NCBI RefSeq assembly: GCF_039548895.1
Contig: NZ_JBCLVG010000001.1
Length of the DNA stretch: 64,000 bases
Direction: 5' to 3' (one strand)
Source: Orlajensenia stereocauli
Lineage (GTDB): Bacteria; Actinomycetota; Actinomycetes; Actinomycetales; Microbacteriaceae
Below the pieces are notes generated by a model. It did not search any database. It was not told the DNA's origin and worked only from the letters and a program-made list of their open reading frames with translations. The translations under genes and the position numbers were made by a program. Positions 23,853 through 32,605 of this stretch are shown one piece after another. How positions within the stretch are numbered: position 1 is the first letter of the stretch; each line of letters begins with the position of its first letter.

Positions 23853-25154
23853 TCACCTCCCGTCGGCGGCATCCGGCTGCGGCTGTGAGACGGGATCGGG
23901 TGGAGGCCGGGAGATGATCCGCAGCTCAGGCACGCCCGTCACCAGGAGCCACGTGGGCAGGACGATGACGCACAGGATGGGCAGGAGGGTGGTGTCTCCA
24001 GTCAGCGCGACTCCGACGAACAGGGCGATCCAGCCGTCGCGGGTGACGACGAGAACGATGCCGAGAACGCCGCAGGCGATGGCGAGCCCGATCGGCATGC
24101 TCGGGATCACGGAGTGGAAGAACAAGCCGGTCGCCACCCCGATGAACACCGCTGGGAAGACCCGGCCGCCGCGGAACCCTGCGGCCGCTGCGATCAACAG
24201 GGCGACGAGTTTGACGACAGTGAGCAACGCGAGGGTCCCCGCGGAGTAGTCATCGGGATTGTCGATGAGCTGGCCTGCCTGATCCAGCCCCTTGAACATC
24301 GTCAGGGGTCCGCCGATGACCGCCAGCACACCGAGGACGGCGCCGCCCAGCGTGGTGAAGACGACGGGATTCCGGAGGGCGTGGAAGGCCCGGTGGATGA
24401 GCGGGAAGGCGTAGACGGCGATGATGCCGAGACCGGCCGAGACGACAGCGACCAGTGTGCCGGTCGCCAGGTCGATGGCTTCCGGCGTGCCGAAGGGTGC
24501 GACCTTGAAGGCCAGAGGTGGCGTGCCCAGCACGTGCATCGTGAGGGCTCCTGCGCCGGCCGCGGCGACCGGGAGGAAGAGCCGGTCCCAGAGCGATCCG
24601 CCGGCCTTCAGCGCTGCGACGATCCCGGTGAAGACGAGGGCTGCCGCGACCGGCGTGCCGAACAGTGCCCCGATCGTCGCCGCGGACGCGAGGAGTGCCA
24701 CGAGTGGGGTCGGCACCGCTGTCGCGAATCGTGCCATGGCGGTGACGGCCACGGCCGTGTTGATGGCGATGATGGGATTCTCCGGCCCGAGGCTCACGCC
24801 GCCGGCCAGCGAGATCGTGACAGCGAGAGCGAGTCCGGGCAGGACGCGGAGTGGAAGGGGTGACGCAGACAGTTCGGTGGTCGCGGAGTCCGGTCCGGCA
24901 TGGCCGGGCATGAGCCACACGACGAGACCCACTGCCGCGCCCGTCAGGGTGAGCACGCCGAAGGTCCACCACGGGCTGTAGGGCTCGAGCCCCAGTGCGT
25001 CGGGCCACGTGGTCCAGATCTGTTCCTGGAGTACTCCCGAGATCGCATTGAGAAGCCACAGGATGAGGGCGGAGACCACGCCGATCGCGAGAGCGGGAAT
25101 CGCGAGTATGGCAAGCGCTCGAGCTCCTGGCGGTGCGTTGGAAGGCATGGACAT
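23853..25154 (-). CDS. ClC-family chloride channel or antiporter
   Basis: The 433-residue protein has about ten to twelve hydrophobic segments and the ClC anion-path motifs in order: Met-Pro-Gly-His-Ala-Gly (place of GSGIP) at about 83-88, Gly-Val-Ser-Leu-Gly-Pro-Glu-Asn-Pro (place of GREGP, keeping the gating Glu) and Phe-Arg-Gly-Gly-Arg-Val-Phe-Pro (GGxFxP). The first two motifs are changed from the consensus, as in the divergent ion-channel ClC branch of actinobacteria. ATG 25154 follows AGGAG. It is the first chromosomal gene beyond the island. Confidence 0.88.
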   Translation of the reverse strand: MSMPSNAPPGARALAILAIPALAIGVVSALILWLLNAISGVLQEQIWTTWPDALGLEPYSPWWTFGVLTLTGAAVGLVVWLMPGHAGPDSATTELSASPLPLRVLPGLALAVTISLAGGVSLGPENPIIAINTAVAVTAMARFATAVPTPLVALLASAATIGALFGTPVAAALVFTGIVAALKAGGSLWDRLFLPVAAAGAGALTMHVLGTPPLAFKVAPFGTPEAIDLATGTLVAVVSAGLGIIAVYAFPLIHRAFHALRNPVVFTTLGGAVLGVLAVIGGPLTMFKGLDQAGQLIDNPDDYSAGTLALLTVVKLVALLIAAAAGFRGGRVFPAVFIGVATGLFFHSVIPSMPIGLAIACGVLGIVLVVTRDGWIALFVGVALTGDTTLLPILCVIVLPTWLLVTGVPELRIISRPPPDPVSQPQPDAADGR

Positions 25155-25331
25155 CCGATCTCCTCTCCTCGCACCGTACGGCCGATTCGGACGCTAGGCC
25201 CCAGAAGAAGCCACTGTCAAGAGTCCGCCACTGACGTCCGCTCCTGACGAGAGGCCATCCCTGCGGCAGTGCCGCCTCGCCGCGCTGATGCGCGCCTGTC
25301 CCCGCCGGGCCCAGTCGTGGAGGATGGACTC

Positions 25332-25589
25332 ATGATCGAACCGGGGAGCTATCGGCACTTCAAGGGTGGCCTGTACACGGTCGTCGGCGAGGCCACCGAT
25401 TCCGAGACCGAGCGGCCTGTCGTCGTCTACAGGTCGGCCGACGGGCGCCTGTGGGTGCGGCCGGCAGCGATGTGGGCTGAGGTCGTGGAACATGGGGGTG
25501 CGCTCGTGACGCGGTTCACCCTCGTCGAGGACGAAGCCACGGCGTCATCCGGTCACGACGGCGCGGCCTCAGGGGAGGCGACGGTGTGA
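25332..25589 (+). CDS. DUF1653 protein
   Basis: ATG 25332 follows GGAGGA. The 85-residue protein shows the DUF1653 pattern: Pro-Gly-x-Tyr-Arg-His-Phe-Lys-Gly-Gly-x-Tyr, Ala-Thr-Asp-Ser-Glu-Thr, Val-Val-Tyr-Arg and Leu-Trp-Val-Arg-Pro. The family is small, cytoplasmic and of unknown function. It overlaps the MFS gene by four bases (GTGA). Confidence 0.85.
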   Translation: MIEPGSYRHFKGGLYTVVGEATDSETERPVVVYRSADGRLWVRPAAMWAEVVEHGGALVTRFTLVEDEATASSGHDGAASGEATV

Positions 25590-26857
25590 CCTTTCCGGTC
25601 CGGGGCGTCGCAGCCGCGCGTCTCGGCGGCCCCGAGGCGTGGCTGGTCTGGGTGCTGGCCACGACCTTCGTCGTGTGGGTGTTCGCCATCCAGACCGGGT
25701 ACGCGGTCGTGTCGCCCGAGATCCAGGCGAGCGCCGGTCTGACCCTCGGTCATATCGGCCTGGCCGCCTCGATCTACACGTGGGTGTTCGCCCTCGTGCA
25801 GTTCTTCTCCGGCCCCCTGCTCGACCGTTTCGGCAGCCGTCCGCTGCTCACCATCGCCGTGGCCCTGGTCGCGGTCGGCGCGTTCCTCTACGCGGGAACG
25901 ACGACATTCGCCACCCTCGCGATCGCGCAGACGGTGCTCGCGCTCGGTGCCTCCTTCGGGTTCGTCGGCGCCGGTTACATCGGTGGCCGGTGGTTCCCGG
26001 CAGCCCGCTACGGGCTCATGTTCGGCCTGGTGCAGGCCTTCGCGTCCCTCGGCGCGGCCGTCGGCCAGCCGCTCGTCCTGGCCGCGCTCGACGCCGTGTC
26101 GTGGCAGCAGTTGCTGCTCGGGTTCGCCATCTTCGGCGTGCTGCTCGCCGCGCTGTTCGCGTTCGTCGTGCGGGATCCTCGGACCGGGGCGACGGATGCG
26201 GCAGAGCCCACGTCCCGCGGTGGCGTCGCCAGCGGCATCCTGGGCGAACTCGGCCGCTGCTTCCGGAACCCGATGGTCTCCCTGGCCGCCGTTCTCGCGG
26301 GCGCCGCCTTCGGCACGATGCTCTCGATCGGAACACTCTGGGGTCCGCGCATCATGGAGGCGCGAGGTGCCGACACGGCGTTCGCGACGGCGCTGACGGC
26401 CACGGCATGGCTCGGCCTGGCGGTGGGCGCTCCGCTCATCACCGTCATCTCCGACCGCTGGGGGAGCCGCAAGTGGCCAGCCGTCACAGCCCTCATCGCC
26501 GAGGCTGTTGCCATCGTGCTCGTCATCTACCTGCCCCTGGAGGGGAACGGCATCACAGTGGCCGTGATGTTCGCGGTCGGACTCTTCTCCGGGGCGCAGA
26601 TGCTCGGCTTCACGATCGCGGCGGAGGCCGTGGGCAGTGCGCTCATCGGCAGTGCGTCGGCGATCGTCAACGGTGTCTGCTTCCTCCTCGGAGGTCTGCT
26701 CATCTCGGTGCCCAGCGCCGTGCTTCCGGCCGCGCCTCAGCTCGAGGACTATCGCGCCGTTCTCTGGCTCCTGCCGGCTGTACTCGTCATCGGAGTCATG
26801 GCGGCACTGCTGCTGCGGGAGCCGCGGCGCTCGTCGCGAGGCGCCGCTCGCAGCTGA
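25586..26857 (+). CDS. MFS transporter, 12 membrane segments
   Basis: The 423-residue protein has twelve hydrophobic segments with Leu-Leu-Asp-Arg-Phe-Gly-Ser-Arg-Pro between segments 2 and 3 (MFS motif A variant), a central loop near 195-215 and a second motif copy Ile-Ser-Asp-Arg-Trp-Gly-Ser-Arg-Lys. It is a secondary transporter of the inner membrane with unknown substrate. It is translationally coupled to the DUF1653 gene. Confidence 0.85.
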   Translation: MTFPVRGVAAARLGGPEAWLVWVLATTFVVWVFAIQTGYAVVSPEIQASAGLTLGHIGLAASIYTWVFALVQFFSGPLLDRFGSRPLLTIAVALVAVGAFLYAGTTTFATLAIAQTVLALGASFGFVGAGYIGGRWFPAARYGLMFGLVQAFASLGAAVGQPLVLAALDAVSWQQLLLGFAIFGVLLAALFAFVVRDPRTGATDAAEPTSRGGVASGILGELGRCFRNPMVSLAAVLAGAAFGTMLSIGTLWGPRIMEARGADTAFATALTATAWLGLAVGAPLITVISDRWGSRKWPAVTALIAEAVAIVLVIYLPLEGNGITVAVMFAVGLFSGAQMLGFTIAAEAVGSALIGSASAIVNGVCFLLGGLLISVPSAVLPAAPQLEDYRAVLWLLPAVLVIGVMAALLLREPRRSSRGAARS

Positions 26858-26990
26858 ACCCGTCCGCGGCTGATCCGCGGCCCGTGGCTGAAGAGATACC
26901 GAATGTTCACCGTTCCCCACTTCCCTCACCCCCCGCTCGGGGGCATACTCGATCCACACGGGTCGGGGGATCCGCGGAACGGGGGAGACG

Positions 26991-27074
26991 ATGGCGACTC
27001 AGATCGATCTGGCAATCCTGATCGCAGAGCAGTTGGCAGCTGTCGCCGGAGCGGACGCAGAGCTCGGCGACTGA
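26991..27074 (+). CDS. Possible 27-residue leader-like protein
   Basis: GGGGGAG lies four bases before ATG 26991. The peptide is Met-Ala-Thr-Gln-Ile-Asp-Leu-Ala followed by an amphipathic Ile/Ala/Glu helix and ends Glu-Leu-Gly-Asp. The strong ribosome site suggests real translation, but the product is very short and could be the 5' stump of a deleted gene. Confidence 0.35.
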   Translation: MATQIDLAILIAEQLAAVAGADAELGD

Positions 27075-27086
27075 GCCCGGCCGAGC

Positions 27087-27644
27087 TCAGGCCGCTGGCG
27101 TTCCGGGCCCCGGTGCGAGTCGGCTGATGACTGCGAGCAGGGCGTCGAGGTCCGTCGGGACGGTGACGGATGCATCGAGCCCGACGTCCGCGATGGCCGA
27201 GTTGTAGTACAGCCCGTCACTGACGAGCATGATGAGCTGCGCAACGGCCGGGTCGCCCACGGCGTCCTCGATGGCCTCCAGCCATCCCGAGTTCACAGCG
27301 GCGATGGCAGCCTTCGCGCCCTCGTGCCGGCCTTGGGCGAGACGGTAGGCGCCGATCATCGACCGGTCGAGTGGGGAACCCGTGTCGACGGAGTTGCGAA
27401 TGAGGTGATCGACGGCTCCCGACGATGCCGTGCGGATCTGCTCGGCGTCGAGCGCGGCCAAGTGACGCAGGCGGTCGAGGAGGCCGGCAGCGAGGGCGTC
27501 CTTCGAGGCGAAGTGGTAGAGCAGGCCGCCCTTGGAGACTCCGGCCGACGCCGATACGGCATCGAGGGTGGCTGCGCGTTCTCCGCCGTCGATCAGCAGG
27601 TCCTGGAAGGCATCCAGGATGCGGTCTCGGGTCGTCGGGGGCAT
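27087..27644 (-). CDS. TetR-family repressor of the adjacent exporter
   Basis: The 185-residue protein has an N-terminal helix-turn-helix (about 8-50: Arg-Asp-Arg-Ile-Leu-Asp-Ala-Phe ... Gly-Val-Ser-Lys-Gly-Gly-Leu-Leu-Tyr-His-Phe-Ala-Ser-Lys) and a variable ligand-binding C-terminal half. It is divergent from a DHA2 exporter with a palindrome between them, the standard arrangement in which the repressor is released by an exported compound. Confidence 0.9.
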   Translation of the reverse strand: MPPTTRDRILDAFQDLLIDGGERAATLDAVSASAGVSKGGLLYHFASKDALAAGLLDRLRHLAALDAEQIRTASSGAVDHLIRNSVDTGSPLDRSMIGAYRLAQGRHEGAKAAIAAVNSGWLEAIEDAVGDPAVAQLIMLVSDGLYYNSAIADVGLDASVTVPTDLDALLAVISRLAPGPGTPAA

Positions 27645-27701
27645 GGCGCAATCTTAACGATGGTCGCCGTCCGGTCGGGGAGACCAGCCGGGATGACTAG
27701 A

Positions 27702-27729
27702 TTACTGTACCGGGTAGACGGTACACTAA
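27702..27729. promoter_or_regulatory. TetR operator between repressor and exporter
   Basis: TTACTGTACC and GGTACACTAA form 10-bp arms with one mismatch around an 8-bp spacer, 37 bp before the exporter ATG. Size and symmetry are typical for TetR dimers. Confidence 0.7.
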
Positions 27730-27766
27730 AGTCCACACCCACGATCCGAGAACACCGAGTACAGCC

Positions 27767-29344
27767 ATGACCACGCACAACAGCACGCCCTCGACGGCAT
27801 CCGTCGTCGTCCCCTCCGAGTACGAGGGAGCCGTGACCCATGCGGGAACGGGCGCGTCGAGCGGTGCCCGCCGCCGCTGGTTCGCCCTCGCCGCCCTCAT
27901 GCTGCCGGTGCTGCTCGTCTCGATAGACAACACCGTGCTCAACTTCGCCCTGCCGGCCATCTCCGAGGCGCTGCAGCCGAGCGGGGTGCAGCTGCTCTGG
28001 ATCATCGACATCTATCCGCTCGTGCTGGCCGGCCTGCTGGTGTCGATGGGGAGCCTCGGCGACCGCATCGGTCGTCGTCGGCTGCTGCTCGTCGGCTCCG
28101 TCGGATTCGGCGTCGTGTCGGTCGCCGCCGCCTTCGCCCCGAGCGGGGAGTGGCTCATCGCCGCCCGCGCGCTGCTCGGCTTCTTCGGTGCGATGCTCAT
28201 GCCCTCGACCCTGTCGCTGTTGCGCTCGGTGTTCACCGCCCGTGACGAGCGCCGTCTCGCCATCGCGATCTGGGCGACGGGATTCGCGGCAGGAAGCGCT
28301 CTCGGCCCCGTTGTCGGCGGCATCCTGCTCGAGCACTTCGCCTGGGGGAGCGTCTTCCTGCTCGCCGTCCCGCTGCTTCTGCCGCTCGTCATCCTGCTGC
28401 CGCTCCTGGTGCCGGAGTCGAAGGACCCGAACCCCGGCCGCATCGACCTCCCGAGCATCCTGCTGTCGCTGCTCACCATGGTGCCCGTCGTGTTCGGCAT
28501 CAAGAACCTCGCCGAACACGGCTTCGACCTGCTCGGCATCGGCTCGATGCTCGTGGGCCTCGCCGCCGGATTCGTGTTCGTACGCCGGCAGAACCGCATC
28601 CGAAACCCGATGATCGACATGGAGTTGTTCCGGCGCGGATCGTTCAGCGGTGCCATCGGCGTGAACCTCCTCAGCGTGCTGGCGCTCGTCGGTGGTCTCT
28701 ACTTCGTCTCGCAGCACCTGCAGCTCGTGCTCGGGCTCTCGCCGTTCGCGGCCGGTCTCGTGCTGGTGCCCGGGCTCATCGCCATGATCATCTCCGGCCT
28801 CGCCGTCGTGCCCATCGCCCGGCGTGTGCGGCCATCGCGCCTCGTCCCGGTGGCGCTAGTGATCTCCGCCGGCGGCTACCTGGCCGTCGCGCTCTCGGGC
28901 GGCCGCATCGACGCCGCCGGAATCGCCGTGGCTTTCGTGGCGCTCGGCATCGGGATCGGCGCCGCCGAGACGGTGTCGAACGAGCTGATCCTCGCCAACG
29001 CTCCCGCGGCCAAGGCCGGCGCCGCCTCCGCCGTGTCGGAGACGGCCTACGAGGTGGGCGCCGTGCTCGGCACGGCCATCCTCGGCACGATCCTCACCGC
29101 GTCGTACAGGGCGACAGTGGTGCTGCCGGAAGCCCTCGACGCCGCCCAGCGCCATGCGGCTGGAGAGACCCTCGGTGGGGCCGTGGCCATCGCGGGCGAG
29201 CTTCCGGCGACGGATGCCGCCACTCTGCTGGCCTCGGCCACTGAGGCATTCGGCAGCGGAGTGGGGCTCACGGCTTGGATCGGCTTCGCGCTCGTGCTGG
29301 GTGCTGCCGTCGTCGCCGCGACGACGCTGCGCCGCGCGCGCTGA
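27767..29344 (+). CDS. DHA2-family multidrug exporter, 14 membrane segments
   Basis: The 525-residue protein has about fourteen membrane segments and the drug/proton antiporter motifs: Asn-Thr-Val-Leu-Asn in segment 1 (motif D1), Gly-Ser-Leu-Gly-Asp-Arg-Ile-Gly-Arg-Arg-Arg (motif A), and Gly-Pro-Val-Val-Gly-Gly in segment 5 (motif C). It matches EmrB/QacA/SmvA-like exporters. Expression should be controlled by the divergent TetR. Confidence 0.9.
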   Translation: MTTHNSTPSTASVVVPSEYEGAVTHAGTGASSGARRRWFALAALMLPVLLVSIDNTVLNFALPAISEALQPSGVQLLWIIDIYPLVLAGLLVSMGSLGDRIGRRRLLLVGSVGFGVVSVAAAFAPSGEWLIAARALLGFFGAMLMPSTLSLLRSVFTARDERRLAIAIWATGFAAGSALGPVVGGILLEHFAWGSVFLLAVPLLLPLVILLPLLVPESKDPNPGRIDLPSILLSLLTMVPVVFGIKNLAEHGFDLLGIGSMLVGLAAGFVFVRRQNRIRNPMIDMELFRRGSFSGAIGVNLLSVLALVGGLYFVSQHLQLVLGLSPFAAGLVLVPGLIAMIISGLAVVPIARRVRPSRLVPVALVISAGGYLAVALSGGRIDAAGIAVAFVALGIGIGAAETVSNELILANAPAAKAGAASAVSETAYEVGAVLGTAILGTILTASYRATVVLPEALDAAQRHAAGETLGGAVAIAGELPATDAATLLASATEAFGSGVGLTAWIGFALVLGAAVVAATTLRRAR

Positions 29345-29454
29345 GGCTGCGCGTCGCGGGGCCGGCCCTGTTCTCAGCGGACGGGCCCGTGCTCGGCATG
29401 GGCGACGCTTCGGCCGCCGACTCCGTCGGGGCCTCAGCGAGCGGAGCTTGCCGG

Positions 29455-29744
29455 CTGAAATGTCGTGCGGAGGACGTGGCCGACCCGTCGTCGCCCACGG
29501 GTGCCGGACGGCAATTCAGCCCATTAGCACTGAATTGTCGTGCGGAGGACGTGGCCGACCCGTCGTCGCCCACGGGTGCCGGACGGCAATTCAGCCCATG
29601 AGCAATGAATTGTCGTGCGGCGGACGTGGCCGACCCGTCGTCGCCCACGGGTTCCGGACGGCAATTCAGCCCGCACGCGCTGAATTGTCGTGCGGAAAAC
29701 GTGGCCGACCCTGTGTCGCCCAGGTTTTCCGCATGGCATTTCAG
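29455..29744. repeat. Four 65-bp palindromic units at exact 75-bp period
   Basis: Units lie at 29455-29519, 29530-29594, 29605-29669 and 29680-29744, separated by 10-bp spacers. Each starts CTGAAATG or (C)TGAATTG and ends AATTCAG or ATTTCAG, and folds into a hairpin of about 25 bp per arm. Units 1-3 are nearly identical. Unit 4 differs in both arms near the loop (GGAAAAC against GTTTTCC), so pairing is kept and improved. The array fills the gap between two convergent genes. It looks like a REP/BIME-type extragenic palindrome and may also end transcription. Confidence 0.85.
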
Positions 29745-29757
29745 CCAATAGGCATAG

Positions 29758-30348
29758 TCAGTCGTCGACGCCGCGGGCGATGAGCGCATCGCCGAGTTCG
29801 TCGGCCGACTGCAACGACCGCACGATGACGGGCACGGCGATGGCGCGGAGGGACCGGTCGACGCCGCGTGCGCGCCGCGCCTCGAAGACCGAGCCCACGA
29901 TCTCGCTGAGGAGCGGGATAGCGCGGATCGTCAGCGCGAGCAGCAGGCCCACTCGATCGGCATCGACTCGGGGCAACGGACGCAGCAGTGTCTCGACGGC
30001 GCCGAGCACCGCCGACACCGTCGTCGTCAGGGTGAACAGCCCCGCGAGTGCCACGACGGTGACCACTCGCAGGGCCATCATGACGGCGGACTCCCAGCCG
30101 ACCAGCCAGCCGCTCAGCGGCACGGCGATCAGCAGTACCCAGAAGACCGGGCCCACGGCGCGCAGGGCGAGCCGTGGCGGGATGCCGGCGACGACGAAGA
30201 GCAGCGCCGTCACGGCGAGGGCTATGCCGAGCGCTTCGGGGGAGCGCAGGAACGCCACGACGGTGACCGTCACGATCAGCGTCAGCAGCTTGGCGACAGC
30301 CGGCATCCGGTGCAGCAGAGATCGACCCGGGTGATAGAAGCCGTTCAC
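29758..30348 (-). CDS. bioN: Biotin ECF transporter T component
   Basis: The 196-residue protein has five to six membrane segments and the coupling-helix motif Glu-Ala-Arg-Arg-Ala-Arg-Gly at about 157-163, as in EcfT/BioN proteins. It couples the ATPase to the substrate-binding membrane protein. The GTG start overlaps the bioM stop by four bases (GTGA), so bioY, bioM and bioN form one operon. Confidence 0.88.
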   Translation of the reverse strand: MNGFYHPGRSLLHRMPAVAKLLTLIVTVTVVAFLRSPEALGIALAVTALLFVVAGIPPRLALRAVGPVFWVLLIAVPLSGWLVGWESAVMMALRVVTVVALAGLFTLTTTVSAVLGAVETLLRPLPRVDADRVGLLLALTIRAIPLLSEIVGSVFEARRARGVDRSLRAIAVPVIVRSLQSADELGDALIARGVDD

Positions 30349-31025
30349 CGGATCGCCGCCCGGTAGAGCTCGAGTGCCGGGCCCGGAGAGTCGTCGGCGA
30401 CCACCCGGCCGTCCTCCATGACGATCACGCGATCGAAGTCCTCGAGCAGCTCCAGCTGATGCGTCACCACGATCAGCTGCTGATGGAGCGAGCCGAGGTA
30501 CTCGGTCACGATGCGGGCGTTGCGTCCGTCGAGCAGCGTGGTGGGCTCGTCGGCGATCACGATTGACGGCTCGGCGACGAGCACTGCCGCCAGGGCGAGC
30601 AGCTGCTTCTGGCCGCCGGAGAGCTTGTGGGCCGCACGGTCCGCCAGTGCGTCGAGGCCGAAGCGCTCGAGGGCGGCGTCGACACGGGCGGTGGCATCCG
30701 TCGCCGGGAGCTTCAGGCGGCGCAGGGAGAACGCGACATCTTCGCGCACGGTGGGCATGACGATCTGGGTGTCGGGGTTCGTGAAGATGAACCCGACGCG
30801 GCGGCGCACCTCGCGAGCGTGCTTCGCGACGTCCTGGCCGTCGACGAGCACTCGGCCCGTCTGCGGGGAGACGAGGCCGTTCACGAGTCGAACGAGGGTC
30901 GACTTGCCCGATCCGTTGGCGCCGACAACGCCGATGCGCTGCTCGGTGAGGGTCAGGTCGACGTCACGCAGCACGGCATCGTCGCCGAAACGATGGCTGA
31001 CGCTCTCGAAGCGGATGTCTCCCAT
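30345..31025 (-). CDS. bioM: Biotin ECF transporter ATPase
   Basis: The 226-residue ABC ATPase has Walker A Gly-Ala-Asn-Gly-Ser-Gly-Lys-Ser-Thr at about 35-43, Q-loop region with Asn-Pro-Asp-Thr-Gln, signature Leu-Ser-Gly-Gly-Gln-Lys-Gln at about 136-142, Walker B Ile-Val-Ile-Ala-Asp-Glu-Pro and an H-loop His in Thr-His-Gln. It powers biotin uptake with BioN and BioY. ATG is three bases after the bioY stop. Confidence 0.9.
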   Translation of the reverse strand: MGDIRFESVSHRFGDDAVLRDVDLTLTEQRIGVVGANGSGKSTLVRLVNGLVSPQTGRVLVDGQDVAKHAREVRRRVGFIFTNPDTQIVMPTVREDVAFSLRRLKLPATDATARVDAALERFGLDALADRAAHKLSGGQKQLLALAAVLVAEPSIVIADEPTTLLDGRNARIVTEYLGSLHQQLIVVTHQLELLEDFDRVIVMEDGRVVADDSPGPALELYRAAIR

Positions 31026-31028
31026 GCG

Positions 31029-31652
31029 TCAGGCGTCGACGGCTTCGGTGGTCGCATCCGTCGACGAGCCGTCGCGCTTGCGACCCCACGGCCGCGGAGT
31101 GATGAGCCCGGGCCAGGCACGGTGCACGGCCTTCGCCACCGAGACCGTCACCAGCACCTTGATCAGGTCACCGGGCAGGAAGGCCACCATGCTGATCGCG
31201 GCGGCGACGATCGGGGTGCCCGTCGTCACGGCGAGCCACGGGACGCCGATCAGGTAGACCGAGAGGATGCCGCCCACGGCGGTGAGGGCGAGAGCCGGCC
31301 AGAACGGGTACCGGGGGAGGAGGCGTGCGGTGAGCCAGCCGACCACGAACGCGCACAGGATGAAGCCGAACAGGAATCCGCCGGTGGGTCCGAAGAGGAT
31401 GCCGAGGCCTCCGGTCCCGCCTGCGTAGATCGGAAGCCCGATGGCACCGAGCGCCACGTACACGACGACCGCGAGGGTGCCCTTCTTGGGGCCGATGATG
31501 GCACCGGCCAGCAGCACGCCGAGGGTCTGGAGGGTGATCGGCAGGCCGAGTGCTCCCGTGGGGATGGCGCCGGGGAGGGTGAGTGCGGCGATGAGTGCTG
31601 CGAAGACGGCGATCTGGGCCAGGTCGCGAGCTGAGATGCGGGCGGATGCCAT
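31029..31652 (-). CDS. bioY: Biotin-binding S component
   Basis: ATG 31652 follows CCGGAG at eight bases. The 207-residue protein has six hydrophobic segments and the BioY hallmarks: Gly-Leu-Pro-Ile-Thr-Leu-Gln-Thr-Leu near 45, Gly-Leu-Pro-Ile-Tyr-Ala-Gly-Gly-Thr-Gly-Gly, and Gly-Pro-Thr-Gly-Gly-Phe-Leu-Phe-Gly-Phe. It captures biotin in the membrane. As first gene of the operon its upstream region carries the promoter. Confidence 0.92.
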   Translation of the reverse strand: MASARISARDLAQIAVFAALIAALTLPGAIPTGALGLPITLQTLGVLLAGAIIGPKKGTLAVVVYVALGAIGLPIYAGGTGGLGILFGPTGGFLFGFILCAFVVGWLTARLLPRYPFWPALALTAVGGILSVYLIGVPWLAVTTGTPIVAAAISMVAFLPGDLIKVLVTVSVAKAVHRAWPGLITPRPWGRKRDGSSTDATTEAVDA

Positions 31653-31740
31653 GGGCGAACTCCGGTGGGCGTCGGGGCCGCCGTGCGCGGCCAGGTGACA
31701 CCAGACTAGGAAAGCCGAGCAGCCCGGCGTCGGCATCCGC

Positions 31741-31768
31741 TTACAAGATCACGGCTCGGATTTTGTAC
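31741..31768. promoter_or_regulatory. Inverted repeat upstream of bioY
   Basis: TTACAAGATC and GATTTTGTAC match in eight of ten positions around an 8-bp spacer, about 90 bp upstream of bioY. The arms resemble the TTGTAA-type half-sites of BirA operators, but the spacer is shorter than usual. It lies just behind the stop of the upstream gene. Confidence 0.35.
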
Positions 31769-31786
31769 GGCCGTCTCGGGGTGAGA

Positions 31787-32233
31787 TCAGGCGACGAGAC
31801 GTGCGGGCTCCGCGGAGACGTGCCTGGCGGGAACGATCTCGTTCGAGTCGGTGTCCGTGGTGTCGAGCAGCTCCGCCATCGGCGCCTCGGCGATGACGAC
31901 GGCGTCGCGCTCGGCCCACTCGGTGATGGGCGCCGGGATCCACGACAGCGCGGCGGGCTCGGGAACGGGCTCACCGCGCAGAGCGGACCGTTCGGCGAGC
32001 AGAGCCTGAGTGAGCTCCGATGCGATCTGATGCGTGAGCATGGCGTGGAAGATCTCGTCGGTGTCGGCGTCGGTGCGTCGAACGAGGGTCCAGCTGCCGT
32101 GCGCTCCGATGACATCGGCGAGGCGGCTGTTGAGAAGATCGAAGACCTGTTCAGGCGTGAGCTCCGGGGTCGAACTAGCCACGACCGGAGCATCGTGCCT
32201 CCGTCGCCGGAACATTCCGGTGCCCTTCGCCAT
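31787..32233 (-). CDS. Hypothetical cytoplasmic protein
   Basis: GAAAGGG precedes ATG 32233 by seven bases. The 148-residue protein starts with a basic stretch of four Arg and continues as a helical domain with Pro-Glu-Gln-Val-Phe-Asp-Leu-Leu and Asp-Glu-Ile-Phe-His-Ala-Met-Leu, then a disordered acidic tail. There is no signal peptide or membrane segment. No family is recognised. Confidence 0.65.
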   Translation of the reverse strand: MAKGTGMFRRRRHDAPVVASSTPELTPEQVFDLLNSRLADVIGAHGSWTLVRRTDADTDEIFHAMLTHQIASELTQALLAERSALRGEPVPEPAALSWIPAPITEWAERDAVVIAEAPMAELLDTTDTDSNEIVPARHVSAEPARLVA

Positions 32234-32416
32234 GCTGGTGCCCTTTCGTGCCGCGGATGCTACCCACAGTCTCGTTCAGCGCAAGCCGCGCGAGCGGGGG
32301 ACACGCCGCACGAACACGCCGAAATCGGCGGATTTCCGCGGATCGAGGGGTATCAGCTTCGAAAAGGGCGTGCGGACGACCGTCTCGAGGTCGAGAAGCC
32401 TCGCGTCAGCCTCGGA

Positions 32417-32605
32417 TCACTTGCCGAGGGCCTTCTCGTCGGACTCCTCCTTAACCGTTCCGACGGCGATGGCGAGGGTGAGTCCCCAGCTGATCCAGGT
32501 GAGCAGGAGCTTCCAGTCGCGGGGTCCGTTGCGGGTGCGCTGGACGACAGCCCAGCCACCGATGACGCTGCCGATCACGGCTCCGTTGAACAGGTACTTG
32601 CGCAT
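32417..32605 (-). CDS. Small membrane protein
   Basis: ATG 32605 is preferred to 32629 because GAAAGGG lies seven bases upstream. The 62-residue protein has two short membrane segments (about 5-22 and 36-52) joined by a basic loop and a charged C-terminus. The role is unknown. Confidence 0.6.
   Translation of the reverse strand: MRKYLFNGAVIGSVIGGWAVVQRTRNGPRDWKLLLTWISWGLTLAIAVGTVKEESDEKALGK

Noticed and set aside
26864..26880. CCGCGG-CTGAT-CCGCGG hairpin after the MFS gene
   Set aside because: The stem is only 6 bp with a self-complementary arm sequence, too weak to call a terminator.
25553..26959. 468-codon minus-strand frame opposite the MFS gene
   Set aside because: It mirrors the codon periodicity of the transporter and reads as low-complexity Glu/Arg/Gly/His. 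The plus-strand protein has clear membrane segments and motifs.
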